Assembly (NCBI GenBank): GCA_017997825.1
Contig: JAGOEH010000161.1
Span: forward strand, 1 to 7,073
Source: Candidatus Delongbacteria bacterium
Lineage (GTDB): Bacteria > JAGOEH01
Length of the DNA: 7,073 nt
Reading direction: 5' to 3'
Below the pieces are notes generated by a model. It saw nothing but the letters and a program-made list of their open reading frames with translations. It ran no database searches and was not told the DNA's origin. Below, in pieces: positions 6,394 to 7,073 of the stretch. The translations under genes were made by a program, and so were the position numbers. Positions within the stretch are counted from its first letter, which is position 1; every line of letters begins with the position of its first letter.

Positions 6394-7032
6394 GACTCCC
6401 ATTTTTAAGGCTGTTTGACGAACCTCAGGCGGATCATTATGGACATTGGGATCAGCCCAACCGTCACTGATATTGGATTCGACCGTATAAAAAAGAACCA
6501 GCCGTCCCTGGTGAAAAATCCCCCACCCTTCGGGAGGTTTGCTGTCATGCAGATGAATTTTGGGAAGTCCGTTGGGAAAACGATAGAAGCATTGGTAGAT
6601 GGGATGATTGACCGGTAGCTGGACAAATTCCTTATCCGGAAAGATCCGTTTGATTTCACGCCGGAAGCTTTTATCCATACCATAATCGTCATCGGCGTAT
6701 AGAAATCCGCCATTCTCAAGATGCTTTCTCAAATTCCGGATATCATCATCGGAAAAATAAACATTCCCATGTCCCGTCATGAAGAGGATGGGATAGTTGA
6801 ACAGCCCGGGATCGGAGGGGGGCAGGACCATTTGATCTTCAGTGGTCTCGCTCCCGGTAACCCGTTTGAATTCCTGCAGCAGATTGGGAATCATCGATCG
6901 GTCATTATACCAGTCTCCTCCCCCGCCATACTTGAGGCGGCATATCGTCAGGGCTGTACCGGGAGCTTCCTGGGCCGACAGGAACCGGATCAGTACCAGC
7001 CAGATCCAGACGACTCTAATTACTGGTCGCAT
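6364..7032 (-). CDS. DUF4159 domain protein with signal peptide
   Basis: 222 residues. Residues 1-20 form a likely signal peptide (R2, R6, a Trp/Val/Leu-rich core, cleavage after LSA before Q21); R16 within the core is unusual and could make it a membrane anchor instead. The rest matches DUF4159, a domain of unknown function with a glutamine-amidotransferase-like fold: RLKYGGGGDWYND near 32-44, FMTGHGNVYFS, the LRKHLENGGFLYADDDYGMDKSFRREI segment, FPDKEF and NHPIY. No nucleophile cysteine is evident in the expected elbow (FMTGHG), so glutaminase chemistry is unlikely. It probably acts in the periplasm or at the envelope. GGAG (7043-7040) lies seven bases before ATG 7032, supporting the start. 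comEC follows directly; a possible upstream reading frame overlaps its first codons. The family is clear; the substrate or partner is unknown. Confidence 0.88.
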   Translation of the reverse strand: MRPVIRVVWIWLVLIRFLSAQEAPGTALTICRLKYGGGGDWYNDRSMIPNLLQEFKRVTGSETTEDQMVLPPSDPGLFNYPILFMTGHGNVYFSDDDIRNLRKHLENGGFLYADDDYGMDKSFRREIKRIFPDKEFVQLPVNHPIYQCFYRFPNGLPKIHLHDSKPPEGWGIFHQGRLVLFYTVESNISDGWADPNVHNDPPEVRQTALKMGVNILYYALTF

Positions 7033-7073
7033 ACACCGACTCCATCAGGATGGGATATCCAGTCACATTATCC
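7016..7073 (-). CDS. Possible 3' end of an upstream gene (about 18 residues visible)
   Basis: One minus-strand frame is open from the right edge to a TAG at 7018-7016, encoding DNVTGYPILMESVYATSN. It would overlap the DUF4159 start by 17 bases, in keeping with the tight packing of this block. The other two minus-strand frames hit stops within the last few dozen bases. An open run of 18 codons is not significant on its own (it would occur by chance in roughly four of ten random frames), and the residues do not identify a family. Confidence 0.35.
   Translation of the reverse strand, partial: DNVTGYPILMESVYATSN
7040..7043 (-). promoter_or_regulatory. Shine-Dalgarno site of the DUF4159 gene
   Basis: GGAG on the minus strand, seven bases before ATG 7032-7030. 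It supports this start and lies within the possible tail of an upstream gene. Confidence 0.55.

Noticed and set aside
6380-6420. Possible promoter for comEC (minus-strand TATACT as a -10 box)
   Set aside because: No acceptable -35 box is found at about 17 bases, and the AT-rich stretch is explained by the duplicated DUF4159 tail codons.
6405-6719. 104-codon open frame on the minus strand within DUF4159
   Set aside because: It is a shifted frame of the conserved DUF4159 coding region with no recognisable family features.

Overview
The window looks like an ordinary bacterial chromosome segment: roughly 50% GC, densely packed genes, and two gene blocks that converge near position 4100. No tRNA, rRNA, CRISPR array, insertion sequence, terminator or non-coding gap longer than about 15 bases was found. 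The gene mix (a divergent flavin-dependent thymidylate synthase relative, a DUF4159 secreted protein, a ComEC without its nuclease-like tail, an S-adenosylmethionine hydrolase) resembles uncultured lineages around the Fibrobacterota-Chlorobiota-Bacteroidota group, Marinimicrobia or KSB1. That placement is a weak inference.

Plus-strand block (1 to 4103). The window opens inside the 3' end of a ThyX-like gene. Twelve bases later comes cobO, a corrinoid adenosyltransferase gene. One base after that begins the standout gene, a 1041-residue protein fusing a complete endonuclease Q (PHP nuclease plus zinc site, which in characterised relatives nicks DNA 5' of uracil, hypoxanthine, xanthine and abasic sites) to a complete UvrD/Rep-type helicase. 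It ends in the peptide QMSLF, a match to the bacterial sliding-clamp-binding motif. I infer a single-polypeptide machine for repair of deaminated bases, tethered to the replication clamp. A ThyX relative (dUMP to dTMP) and an adenosylcobalamin-producing enzyme (the cofactor of class II ribonucleotide reductase) in the same tight block suggest, speculatively, a common link to uracil and deoxynucleotide metabolism.

Minus-strand block (7073 down to 4092). A possible upstream gene tail overlaps the start of a signal-peptide DUF4159 protein. Next is a ComEC/Rec2 family membrane channel protein lacking the metallo-beta-lactamase domain, then an S-adenosylmethionine hydrolase (adenosine-forming, DUF62 family) whose ATG overlaps the comEC stop as ATGA. 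These genes are probably one transcription unit. The comEC start is unclear: there is no ATG or GTG near its N-terminus, and an 18-bp imperfect direct repeat sits at the DUF4159/comEC junction.

The two blocks overlap tail to tail by 12 bp (4092-4103), so the codons for the last residues of the helicase fusion, including part of its clamp motif, are antisense to the end of the hydrolase gene.
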